NCBI GenBank assembly: GCA_964511025.1
Contig: CAZEDK010000014.1
Location: 1-35,459, forward strand
Source: CAZEDK01 sp964511025
GTDB taxonomy: Bacteria; Patescibacteriota; Gracilibacteria; UBA1369; GWF2-33-10
Direction of reading: 5' to 3'
DNA length: 35,459 nucleotides
The notes beneath the pieces are model-generated. The model was given only the letters and a program-made list of their open reading frames with translations. It searched no databases and had not been told where the DNA came from. Of this stretch, positions 1 through 6,369 are shown one piece after another; the first letter of the stretch is position 1; every line of letters starts with the position of its first letter. The translations under genes and the position numbers were made by a program.

Positions 1-305
1 AGATATAAAAAGACACAAAAAGTGCTAATATTACGAGATCTTAGACAGGTTCTAATACTCAACTTCATTAATTTTTCAGCTATCAAGCTAAAATATGGCT
101 CTTGGCGAATATCAAATTCGGAAACAATAATATTAGCAAACTGTTCTATTTCTAGTAGTTTATTTGATTCAATATCAGCCCTCAAAAGAGTTAATCTTTG
201 AGGTGCTTCGATTGAATCTTCTACAATTTCAGTTTGTAAACCTAGCAAAGAAGATTGATCACATTGATTTTCTAGCTGACCTTGTAATTCAGGTGTCTGC
301 GACAT
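1..305 (-). CDS. Partial unknown protein, N-terminal 101 codons
   Basis: Reading leftward from an ATG at 305-303, the frame stays open to the window edge, so this is the start of a longer gene. The product begins MSQTPELQGQLENQ, then reads as an acidic, probably helical stretch rich in Glu, Leu and Ile, with two widely spaced Cys before the edge (near QCDQSS and RTCLRS). I recognise no family. It has no signal peptide, so it is probably cytoplasmic. A good extended -10 promoter lies directly upstream (334-363), which supports this start. It follows the solute-binding protein gene on the same strand, but having its own promoter suggests a separate transcript. Confidence 0.6.
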   Translation of the reverse strand, partial: MSQTPELQGQLENQCDQSSLLGLQTEIVEDSIEAPQRLTLLRADIESNKLLEIEQFANIIVSEFDIRQEPYFSLIAEKLMKLSIRTCLRSRNISTFCVFLY

Positions 306-333
306 AACACGTTAATTAATATGCAATCGGATT

Positions 334-363
334 ATTATAGCACATTCTCAATCTCATCACCAA
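334..363 (-). promoter_or_regulatory. Sigma70-like promoter with extended -10 for the partial gene at 1-305
   Basis: On the minus strand, TTGGTG (363-358) is followed by an 18-nt spacer and TATAAT (339-334). A TG one base before the -10 (TGcTATAAT) makes an extended -10. It overlaps the stop codon of the upstream solute-binding protein gene and lies about 30 nt before the ATG at 305. Confidence 0.5.
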
Positions 364-1873
364 CCATATACCCATCAAATCTCGGCTGAAATTTAATATA
401 CGGCTGTATTCCATAAATAAGTTCTGTATTAAACAAAGGCACGCCAAAAGGATTAATTTCAACAATTTCATACATTATTTGCTGCATTATTTCTTGTCTT
501 TCTTTATCACCTACAGTATTTTGAGCTTTTTCTATCAATTTATCGATTTTTTTATTTATATATAAAGATGCATTATAAGCACCATAATCTCCTACTCTAC
601 TATGTACCATATTGATCAAAAAATCATTGATATCAGCAAGTTCATGTTTCCATCCAATCAGATAAAAATCTGTATCACCTTTTGCAATTTTCAGAAGCAA
701 ATCAGAAGACTCTAAGAAATTCAACTTTATGTCGAACCCTATATTATATAATTCATCCTTGATATATTCGCCCAAAGCTTCAAATCCATAAGGTAAATCA
801 AGTTGAACATTTAGCCGGTTAAATGATGCCACGCTGGCAAATGATTCTTGTGATTTTTGCAGATCCTGACTTAGACCTTTGATATCAGGATTGAAACCAA
901 ATATTCCATTGCTGGCAAATTGATTGGCTGTCTCTACGCCACCACCTCCAAGCACCTCAATCTGCAATGTATCAATCGCAAAATGTACAGATTTGATCAA
1001 ATTAAGATCCTTGAAAACAGAATCAACCGTATCAAAACCTAAAAAATAAGTTTCAAGCGCAGGAAATTTAATTATTTCAATTTTACTGTCAGATATAAGA
1101 GAATCAGGATAACTTGAAGGCAAATCGACGACAATATCACTTTTTTTATTCTCAAGACTACGCACTCTTTGCTCTGGACTTTCAAGAGCTTGAAAATTAA
1201 TTGCATTATAATAAAGCTTGGAACGAGAATAGTAAGGATTATTGATTAAATTCACATCATCTTCGGATACTTTTTTAATCATATAAGGCCCTGTGCCATA
1301 GCTCTGACCATCAATTTCATGAAAAATCAACATCGTCGATATTTTTGAAAGGAAAAATGGATCTTTTTGTTTCAAAATAAATTTTAGTTTAAAATCATCA
1401 ACAATTTCTATTCGGTCTATTGTTGACAAAAATGCTTTTAAATCCGACTGATTAGATTGTTTTATATCCTCATAAACTTGCACAACATCTTTTGAGCTAA
1501 ATTTATCACCATTCGAGAAAAAAAGATCAGATCGCAAATCAAAATCCCAAGTAATACCATCGTCAAGCAGTCCCCATCTTTTTGCCAATGCCGGTTTCAA
1601 TGTAAGATATGGATCGAATTTTACAAGCGATTCATATACGTTAGACAAAATACTTCTATTTACGGAATTAAAAGACAAAGGAGACAAAGTCGGAAATTTT
1701 GACGGATAAACAATATCTAAAATCTCATCAGAAACTTTAATCGATATAGTAGAATTTATTTTTTCAGCCAAAACACCATAAGATTTTTCTAAAAATATAA
1801 GCAAAGATAAAAAGACAGCTACTACAAGTACTATAGCTATCTTCATTGAATCACGTGACAGATTGAGTAACAT
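335..1873 (-). CDS. ABC transporter solute-binding protein, family 5 (oligopeptide type)
   Basis: A 512-residue extracytoplasmic peptide/nickel-type binding protein (SBP_bac_5). After a short basic start comes one hydrophobic segment (about residues 11-28), which is either a signal peptide or a membrane anchor; there is no clear lipobox. Family landmarks follow in order: SNVYESLVKFD, PALAKRWGL with a W-x-F-x-L-R strand (WDFDLRSDL), YGTGPYMIKKV, and a C-terminal EINPFGVPLF region. Length is normal for the family. The ATG at 1873 has AGGGA six bases upstream, so I prefer it to the internal ATG at 1846. The helical-protein gene upstream ends 9 nt earlier, suggesting co-transcription. No permease or ATPase genes are adjacent, so the substrate cannot be assigned. 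Confidence 0.85.
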   Translation of the reverse strand: MLLNLSRDSMKIAIVLVVAVFLSLLIFLEKSYGVLAEKINSTISIKVSDEILDIVYPSKFPTLSPLSFNSVNRSILSNVYESLVKFDPYLTLKPALAKRWGLLDDGITWDFDLRSDLFFSNGDKFSSKDVVQVYEDIKQSNQSDLKAFLSTIDRIEIVDDFKLKFILKQKDPFFLSKISTMLIFHEIDGQSYGTGPYMIKKVSEDDVNLINNPYYSRSKLYYNAINFQALESPEQRVRSLENKKSDIVVDLPSSYPDSLISDSKIEIIKFPALETYFLGFDTVDSVFKDLNLIKSVHFAIDTLQIEVLGGGGVETANQFASNGIFGFNPDIKGLSQDLQKSQESFASVASFNRLNVQLDLPYGFEALGEYIKDELYNIGFDIKLNFLESSDLLLKIAKGDTDFYLIGWKHELADINDFLINMVHSRVGDYGAYNASLYINKKIDKLIEKAQNTVGDKERQEIMQQIMYEIVEINPFGVPLFNTELIYGIQPYIKFQPRFDGYMVGDEIENVL

Positions 1874-1882
1874 AAAAAATCC

Positions 1883-2362
1883 CTACGGATTAAGACCAAG
1901 GTTCTTCTTAATTTCATCTACTGCAGTACTAGCATTATCTTCAGCTTCTTCTTCATAGAAAAAATCTTCTATCCATGAAGCTTCAGCTAAATGCCTTTCT
2001 TCTAACAACTTGAGTTGATCGCCATGTTCAGCACATAACTCTTGAAATTTTCTCTTTTCCTCCTCAAGAATTTTAATCAATTCATCAATTTGATATTGGC
2101 TAAGTTTTGGCACACTTTCTATAATTTTGAGTTTTTCTTCTTTCAGTAAAGATATAGATCTAAGAATACATTTCAAAAACAATGTTTCATCAAACTGCGT
2201 ATTTGGATGCTCCGGAATTGGTATCTTTGGTGGATTTTCTACAAAGATCTTATCTGACAAATCTCCAAACGAATAACCCGTCGAATTACCTCCACCTTGT
2301 TGTTGACCTGCAAGATTAGCTTGCGCAGGCGTTTGACCGCCTAAATTTTGTTCGTCTGCCAT
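1883..2362 (-). CDS. Small acidic helical protein of unknown function
   Basis: 159 residues, no recognised family. Residues 1-30 are a Gln/Gly/Asn/Ala-rich, probably disordered start (MADEQNLGGQ and so on). A Pro-rich linker with PPKIPIPEHP follows near residue 45, then a strongly charged helical region (about 60-130) with the segment SVPKLSQYQIDELIKILEEE. That segment resembles SYIPKMNQAQLVELATNL in the small protein at 24568-24891 (pattern P-K-hydrophobic-x-Q-x-Q-hydrophobic-x-E-L), hinting at a shared small helical domain. No signal peptide. It precedes the solute-binding protein gene by 9 nt, probably in one transcript. Confidence 0.65.
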   Translation of the reverse strand: MADEQNLGGQTPAQANLAGQQQGGGNSTGYSFGDLSDKIFVENPPKIPIPEHPNTQFDETLFLKCILRSISLLKEEKLKIIESVPKLSQYQIDELIKILEEEKRKFQELCAEHGDQLKLLEERHLAEASWIEDFFYEEEAEDNASTAVDEIKKNLGLNP

Positions 2363-2395
2363 GTTTATATTTTTGCAAAAATAAAATCATATTTT

Positions 2396-2423
2396 AGTAT
2401 ACATTAGATTTATTTAAATACAA
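2396..2423 (-). promoter_or_regulatory. Candidate promoter for the 2362-335 gene pair
   Basis: Minus strand TTGTAT (2423-2418), 16-nt spacer, TATACT (2401-2396), about 34 nt before the ATG at 2362. Spacing and -10 are good and the -35 is moderate, in a very AT-rich background. Confidence 0.35.
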
Positions 2424-2493
2424 AACATTTTACAAAATTTTCAGTCTTTGCTATCTTCTTGTAGCAAAATTCCCACAAAATTTACACTTTTCA

Positions 2494-2777
2494 TCCAAAA
2501 CACGGGCGGGGAGCGCTGCACTGATAATGTATGTTTACAATCTATATATTACAAAGCAAAAAAGATAATTCATATTACGTAGGAATGACCAGCAACATTC
2601 AAAAAAGAATTACCTATCACAACAATGGGAAAGTAAAATCAACAAAATCCAAGATTCCCTGGAAAATAGTATACAATGAAACAGCTATAAATAGAGAAGA
2701 TGCAAGAAAAAGAGAAAAATATTTAAAATCTGCTGCTGGTAGAAAATTTAGAAAAAATTTATTCCAAAACACGGGCG
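2494..2777 (+). mobile_element. Direct-repeat-bounded GIY-YIG unit at the tRNA-Ile locus
   Basis: A 15-bp direct repeat (TCCAAAACACGGGCG) occurs at 2494-2508 and 2763-2777, 269 bp apart. Each copy runs from flanking DNA into the first bases of a tRNA-Ile sequence. Between the copies lie a truncated tRNA remnant and the GIY-YIG gene. The arrangement looks like a duplication or insertion that reconstituted an intact tRNA-Ile at its right end. Element status is inference from the repeat and the endonuclease. Confidence 0.45.
2504..2531 (+). pseudogene. Truncated tRNA-Ile remnant ending at the GIY-YIG start codon
   Basis: These 28 nt match 2944-2971 of the palindrome-bearing tRNA copy with one difference (GCTGCACTGATAATGTA here, GCTACACTGATAATGTA there). 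They contain the right half of the palindrome (GGGCGGG), the end of the D arm and the anticodon arm with GAT. The D arm and left palindrome half are missing, as expected from a deletion between two GGGCG words (tRNA 5' end and palindrome right arm). The match stops at the A of the GIY-YIG ATG; the variable, T and acceptor 3' portions are absent. Confidence 0.7.
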
Positions 2778-2782
2778 ATTAG
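2531..2782 (+). CDS. Small GIY-YIG nuclease-domain protein (UPF0213/URI type)
   Basis: 83 residues, almost exactly one GIY-YIG domain. FTIYILQSKKDNSYYVGMT gives the GIY-YIG strand pair (variant YIL...YYVG), then the helix with NIQKRITYHNNG (catalytic-type Arg), and EDARKREKYLKSAAGRKF, which matches the usual A-x-x-R-E-K-x-L-K-x-x-x-G-R-K signature of stand-alone family members. Such proteins are probable DNA endonucleases or repair nucleases of poorly known role. The ATG sits exactly where the tRNA-Ile remnant breaks off. The last codons and the TAG stop (2780-2782) lie inside the 5' end of the intact tRNA-Ile, a 10-nt overlap. That placement suggests the gene travelled with, or was captured at, the tRNA locus. 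Confidence 0.85.
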   Translation: MFTIYILQSKKDNSYYVGMTSNIQKRITYHNNGKVKSTKSKIPWKIVYNETAINREDARKREKYLKSAAGRKFRKNLFQNTGD

Positions 2783-2849
2783 CTCAGCTGGTTAGAGCGC
2801 TACACTGATAATGTAGAGGTCCGAGGTTCAAGTCCTCGATCGCCCACCA
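2773..2849 (+). tRNA. tRNA-Ile (GAU), intact, CCA encoded
   Basis: A complete 77-nt cloverleaf. The acceptor GGGCGAT pairs with ATCGCCC, the D stem is GCTC/GAGC, and the anticodon stem CTACA/TGTAG holds the loop CTGATAA with anticodon GAT at 2807-2809. The T arm is CGAGG-TTCAAGT-CCTCG, the discriminator is A, and CCA is encoded at 2847-2849. The first 10 nt overlap the end of the GIY-YIG gene. Confidence 0.97.
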
Positions 2850-2896
2850 TCTTAAAATCTAAAATAACATCTTTACATATTTATATTTCAAAATTT

Positions 2897-3005
2897 ACCT
2901 GATTAGCTCAGCTGGTTACCCGCCCGAATGACTGTACTCGGTCGGGCGGGGAGCGCTACACTGATAATGTAGAGGTCCGAGGTTCAAGTCCTCGATCGCC
3001 CACCA
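2897..3005 (+). pseudogene. Decayed tRNA-Ile copy interrupted by a palindrome in the D loop
   Basis: From the D stem to CCA this copy is identical to the intact tRNA-Ile except for a 32-nt insertion after GGTTA in the D loop (2919-2950). Removing the insert restores GCTGGTTAGAGCGC exactly. The 5' acceptor strand reads ACCTGAT instead of GGGCGAT, so only the inner three pairs plus one wobble of the acceptor stem can form. Anticodon GAT, T arm and CCA are intact. A functional tRNA is unlikely, because no bacterial mechanism is known that would splice a D-loop insert. Confidence 0.8.
2919..2950 (+). repeat. 32-nt GC-rich palindrome inserted in a tRNA copy
   Basis: Perfect 9-bp inverted repeat CCCGCCCGA / TCGGGCGGG around a 14-nt loop containing GACTGTACTCGG. 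It is far more GC-rich than its surroundings. The words GCCCGAAT, GTAC and GGCGGG recur in the same order in the hairpin core inside miaA (read on the minus strand, 23929-23904), so it is probably one family. Confidence 0.8.
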
Positions 3006-3081
3006 TAAATTCTGTTAATTTTTAAAAGAAGTTCTGTTATTCTTAAAGTAGACTTAAAAATAGACTTAATTTAAAAGAATA

Positions 3082-3369
3082 ATGCGCATAGAAAAAAATA
3101 AACTTAGCTTTTTGAAAAAAAAAATAGGATTTTTTTTAGAAAATACAGATATATATATATTTGGCTCGCGTATAGATGATAAACGCAAAGGAGGAGATAT
3201 AGATATTTTGATTATAGGAAATCGCAAACTAAAATTAATTGAAAAAATTAAAATCAAAATAGAATTTTGGAAACATTTTGGGCATCAAAAACTTGATATC
3301 GTGAGTTTCACCAGAACAGAAAAAACAAATTTCAAAGAATTAATACTGCAATCTGCTATCAAAATATAA
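3082..3369 (+). CDS. mntA: MntA-like minimal nucleotidyltransferase, antitoxin of a HEPN/MNT pair
   Basis: 95 residues. The N-terminal half carries the nucleotidyltransferase signature of MNT proteins: FGSRIDD, then nine residues after GS, then DID (GS-x9-D-x-D), followed by a hydrophobic strand ILIIG and a late LDIV strand that probably supplies the third acidic residue. In characterised MntA-HepT systems the MNT protein adds AMP to a Tyr of the HEPN toxin and silences it. The stop codon is immediately followed by the ATG of the HEPN gene at 3370, so the two are translationally coupled. An intergenic repeat-like stretch (TAGACTTAA twice) precedes it. Family assignment is firm; activity is inferred from the motifs. 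Confidence 0.85.
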   Translation: MRIEKNKLSFLKKKIGFFLENTDIYIFGSRIDDKRKGGDIDILIIGNRKLKLIEKIKIKIEFWKHFGHQKLDIVSFTRTEKTNFKELILQSAIKI

Positions 3370-3822
3370 ATGCAAAAAAAAGATTTAATTAAGCAAAATT
3401 TACAAGAATATATAGATTTACTTGATCAATCAGTAAAGGCTTTAGAATACTCCTACAGCAAATCAAAATCTATAAGCCTAAACAAAATATTAACATTAGA
3501 TGAACTTGAAATATTAGAAGCTTTTACGGCAAGATTTTCAAGAACATCAGATATTTTAACTCAAAAAGTATTAACTTCATTTTTCATGATTTTAGGTGAA
3601 GATTTTCATACACTAATTGACAAAGCAAATTTTTTAGAAAAAATAAATGTACTGAAAAAAGCTGACGATATTTTGATTATTAGGAGTTTAAGAAATGAAG
3701 TTTCTCACGAATATTCAACAGCAGACATCAAAGAAATGTTTAGTGACACCATCAAACATACAAAAAATTTACTAAAAATAGTTAAAAATCTAAAAGAATA
3801 TATAAACAAAAAATTCTTATGA
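3370..3822 (+). CDS. hepT: HepT-like HEPN-domain toxin (putative RNase)
   Basis: 150 residues, all helical. Near residue 115 it has LRNEVSHEY, matching the R-x4-H-x-Y motif of HepT toxins: Arg and His are the HEPN RNase catalytic residues and the Tyr is the AMPylation target of MntA in studied systems. Length and order (MNT then HEPN, no gap) fit the MntA-HepT family. It ends in TGA, supporting the standard code. The pair lies just downstream of the tRNA-Ile cluster; HEPN toxins often act on RNA including tRNA, but here this is only proximity. Confidence 0.85.
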   Translation: MQKKDLIKQNLQEYIDLLDQSVKALEYSYSKSKSISLNKILTLDELEILEAFTARFSRTSDILTQKVLTSFFMILGEDFHTLIDKANFLEKINVLKKADDILIIRSLRNEVSHEYSTADIKEMFSDTIKHTKNLLKIVKNLKEYINKKFL

Positions 3823-3910
3823 ATTCCACTACCATATTTATCATTTACTTGTTATATTTAAATCCCCTCTTGAGAAGCTTTAAAATATTTCAAAGCTAAA
3901 TTTTATTATT

Positions 3911-4792
3911 TTGGAACCCAAACAAGCAATAATACTTGACGGCAAAGTTGTTTCACAGTTAGCACTTAAAAAAGCCAAAGAAGAACTGAAAACTTTGCAT
4001 GAACAAAAAATTTATCCAAAATTAAGCATAATTTTAATAGGAAACAATCCTGCCAGCGTATCCTACATCAGGCAAAAAAAGAAATTCTGTGAAAAAACAG
4101 GCATTTTGGAAAATCAAATCAATTTCCCTGAAACTATCACTGAAGAAGCACTTTTAAATAAAATTTACGAATTAAATAATGACAAGTCTGTGCATGGAAT
4201 TTTGGTTCAACTGCCAATACCTACACACATCAACGATCAGAAAATAATAGAAGCAATTAACCCAGCAAAAGATGTGGACGGCTTCCACGCTTACAACATT
4301 GGCAGAATGTTTTTGAAAAAAGAATTTGAAAATCTAGCTCCATGCACACCAAATGGTATTCTAAAAATACTTGAACACTACAATATAAATGTAGAAGGGA
4401 AAGAAGTTGTTGTCATTGGCAGAAGTAATATTGTAGGCAAGCCAATATCAATAATGCTGATAAACAGAGGCGCGACCGTAACAACTTGTAATTCAAAGAC
4501 AAAAAATCTTAAATCTCATACACTAAGAGCAGATATACTCATTGTAGCAATAGGAAAAGCACATTTTGTAACTGCTGATACGATCAAGGAAGGCGCTGTA
4601 GTAATAGATGTTGGCGTAAATAGAATAAAAGACGACAATTCAAAGACAGGTTTTAAATTAGTTGGCGATGTAGATTTTGAAAAAGCTGTAAAAAAAGCTT
4701 CCGCAATAACACCAGTGCCAGGTGGTTGCGGTCCGATGACGGTTACTTGTTTAATAGAAAACACAATAAAAGCAGCTCAATTAGTTCATTAG
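3911..4792 (+). CDS. folD: FolD: methylenetetrahydrofolate dehydrogenase / cyclohydrolase
   Basis: 293 residues, normal length. It interconverts 5,10-methylene-THF and 10-formyl-THF, the formyl donor for purine synthesis and initiator tRNA. Motifs: SYIRQKKKFCEKTGI with the catalytic Lys, QLPIPTHI, KDVDGFHAYNIG, the dinucleotide-binding VVVIGRSNIVGKPI, and the C-terminal PVPGGCGPMT (Cys replaces the usual Val). The start is TTG at 3911; no ATG occurs near enough to preserve the N-terminal strand. It begins a folD-purF-purD cluster. Its last four codons and stop lie in a 7-bp tandem repeat tract (4781-4813), so the extreme C-terminus is repeat-encoded. Confidence 0.95.
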   Translation: MEPKQAIILDGKVVSQLALKKAKEELKTLHEQKIYPKLSIILIGNNPASVSYIRQKKKFCEKTGILENQINFPETITEEALLNKIYELNNDKSVHGILVQLPIPTHINDQKIIEAINPAKDVDGFHAYNIGRMFLKKEFENLAPCTPNGILKILEHYNINVEGKEVVVIGRSNIVGKPISIMLINRGATVTTCNSKTKNLKSHTLRADILIVAIGKAHFVTADTIKEGAVVIDVGVNRIKDDNSKTGFKLVGDVDFEKAVKKASAITPVPGGCGPMTVTCLIENTIKAAQLVH

Positions 4793-4857
4793 TTGTTAGT
4801 TATTAGTTATTAGCCTAAAAAATTAAAAACTAAAAACCAAAAACTAAAAACTAAATC
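4781..4857 (+). repeat. Heptanucleotide tract, two complementary arms, folD-purF junction
   Basis: Left arm: TTAGTTC, ATTAGTT, GTTAGTT, ATTAGTT, ATTAG (4781-4813). Right arm: TTAAAAA, CTAAAAA, CCAAAAA, CTAAAAA, CTAAATC (4823-4857). Each arm is a strict 7-bp register. The arms pair as an imperfect hairpin with about one mismatch per heptad. The left arm contains the folD stop codon, and the right arm ends 2 nt before the purF ATG. Confidence 0.8.
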
Positions 4858-4859
4858 AA

Positions 4860-6365
4860 ATGTGTGGAATAATAGCTATAGCATCACATGAAGAGGTTGT
4901 ACAAGACTTATACGATGGTCTGATTATGCTCCAACATCGTGGCCAAGATGCGGCTGGCATGATGACTTTCGACAGACAAAGATTTCATTTGCACAAAGGA
5001 GATGGATTACTTAGAGATATATTCATTGACGAGAATATTCAAAAATTAAAAGGCGATTTTGGAATTGGACACGTCAGATATCCAACTGCAGGTGAATATT
5101 CAAGTGAAGAATCACAACCTTTTCTTACTACTTGTCCATTTGGCATTTCAATTGTTCACAATGGCAATTTGACAGATACCGCAAAACTTAAAAAAGAAAT
5201 AATTGAAAAAAACATAAGATATCTAAACACAAAATCAGATTCTGAATTACTTCTCAATGTACTCGCTGATGAAGTGTTAAGTTTAAATAAATTAGAATTA
5301 GAAGCTGATGATTTTTTTGAAGCATTGTCAAAAATGTACAAAAGAGTAAAAGGTGCCTATGCAGCAATAGGGATGATAGCAAATCATGGAATTTTTGCTT
5401 TTCGCGATCAATATGGAATTAGACCATTGATACTTGGGGAAAGAGATACTCTCAAAGGTAAGGAGTATTGCATAGCGTCAGAAAGTGTTGCTTTTGCTCC
5501 ATTAGGCTTCAAAATAATAAAAGATATAGGACCTGGAGAAGGAGTTTTTATAGATTTAGATTTCAACTTGTACATCAAACAATGTGGTGAAAAAAATTGG
5601 GCACCTTGTATTTTTGAATACGTCTATTTAGCAAGACCGGATTCAATGATCGACGATATCAATGTATACAAATCTCGATATCGAATGGGCGAGAAATTAG
5701 CAAAAAAAATAAAAAAAGCAAATATTACAGATATAGATGTTGTAGTGCCGGTGCCTGATAGTTCAAGAAGTGCGGCACAAGGAGTTGCAGAAGATTTGGG
5801 AATAAGATATCGGGAAGGACTTGTAAAAAATCGCTACGTTGGAAGAACATTCATAATGCCAGGTCAAAAAGCTCGCAAAAAATCTATTCGTTATAAGCTA
5901 AACACTATCGAGCTTGAGTTAAGAAACAAAAATGTATTACTTGTAGACGACAGTATTGTTCGAGGCAATACATGTAAAAAAATCATAGAAATGGTACGAG
6001 CAGCTGGGGCAAAAAAAGTTTATTTCGCGTCTTCAGCTCCAGCGATCAAGCATCCATGCGTTTACGGAGTCGACATGCCAACAAAAAAAGAATTCATAGC
6101 TGACAATCTCAACACAGAAGAAATTTGTAAAGCAATAGGCGCAGACATGCTTTTTTATCAGGATTTTGATGAATTACACGAATCCGTATCAGAAGGAAAT
6201 CGCAAAATTCCAAGTTTTTGCATGGCATGCATGGATGGCAAATATCCAACACCTGAAGTTACTGAAGAAATGCTACAAGAAGCAGACATAACAAGAGGAG
6301 CTGAAAAAATAAATATTGAAGATGAAATTTGGGACAAAAACGAACTACAGCCTAATTTATTGTAA
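4860..6365 (+). CDS. purF: PurF: amidophosphoribosyltransferase
   Basis: 501 residues. First committed step of purine synthesis: PRPP plus glutamine gives 5-phosphoribosylamine. It begins MCGIIAIA, so the N-terminal nucleophile Cys follows the initiator Met directly, with no propeptide. The glutaminase half has LQHRGQDAAGM and VHNGNL; the transferase half has VLLVDDSIVRGNT (PRPP loop). Cys residues match the iron-sulfur ligands of the Bacillus-type enzyme: APCIFEYVY, HPCVYGVD and FCMACMDGKYPT (four Cys), so a 4Fe-4S form is likely. It follows folD across the heptad hairpin and precedes purD by 4 nt, so co-transcription with purD is likely. Confidence 0.97.
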   Translation: MCGIIAIASHEEVVQDLYDGLIMLQHRGQDAAGMMTFDRQRFHLHKGDGLLRDIFIDENIQKLKGDFGIGHVRYPTAGEYSSEESQPFLTTCPFGISIVHNGNLTDTAKLKKEIIEKNIRYLNTKSDSELLLNVLADEVLSLNKLELEADDFFEALSKMYKRVKGAYAAIGMIANHGIFAFRDQYGIRPLILGERDTLKGKEYCIASESVAFAPLGFKIIKDIGPGEGVFIDLDFNLYIKQCGEKNWAPCIFEYVYLARPDSMIDDINVYKSRYRMGEKLAKKIKKANITDIDVVVPVPDSSRSAAQGVAEDLGIRYREGLVKNRYVGRTFIMPGQKARKKSIRYKLNTIELELRNKNVLLVDDSIVRGNTCKKIIEMVRAAGAKKVYFASSAPAIKHPCVYGVDMPTKKEFIADNLNTEEICKAIGADMLFYQDFDELHESVSEGNRKIPSFCMACMDGKYPTPEVTEEMLQEADITRGAEKINIEDEIWDKNELQPNLL

Positions 6366-6369
6366 AAAA

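Noticed and set aside
2897..3005. A functional tRNA with an intron in the D loop
   Set aside because: Bacterial tRNA introns are self-splicing and far longer, typically in the anticodon loop. Here the insert is a 32-nt palindrome and the acceptor stem is also broken, so decay is more likely.
6316..6369. Longer purD overlapping purF
   Set aside because: The extra residues are the purF 3' end in another frame; the conserved ATP-grasp N-terminus starts at 6370.
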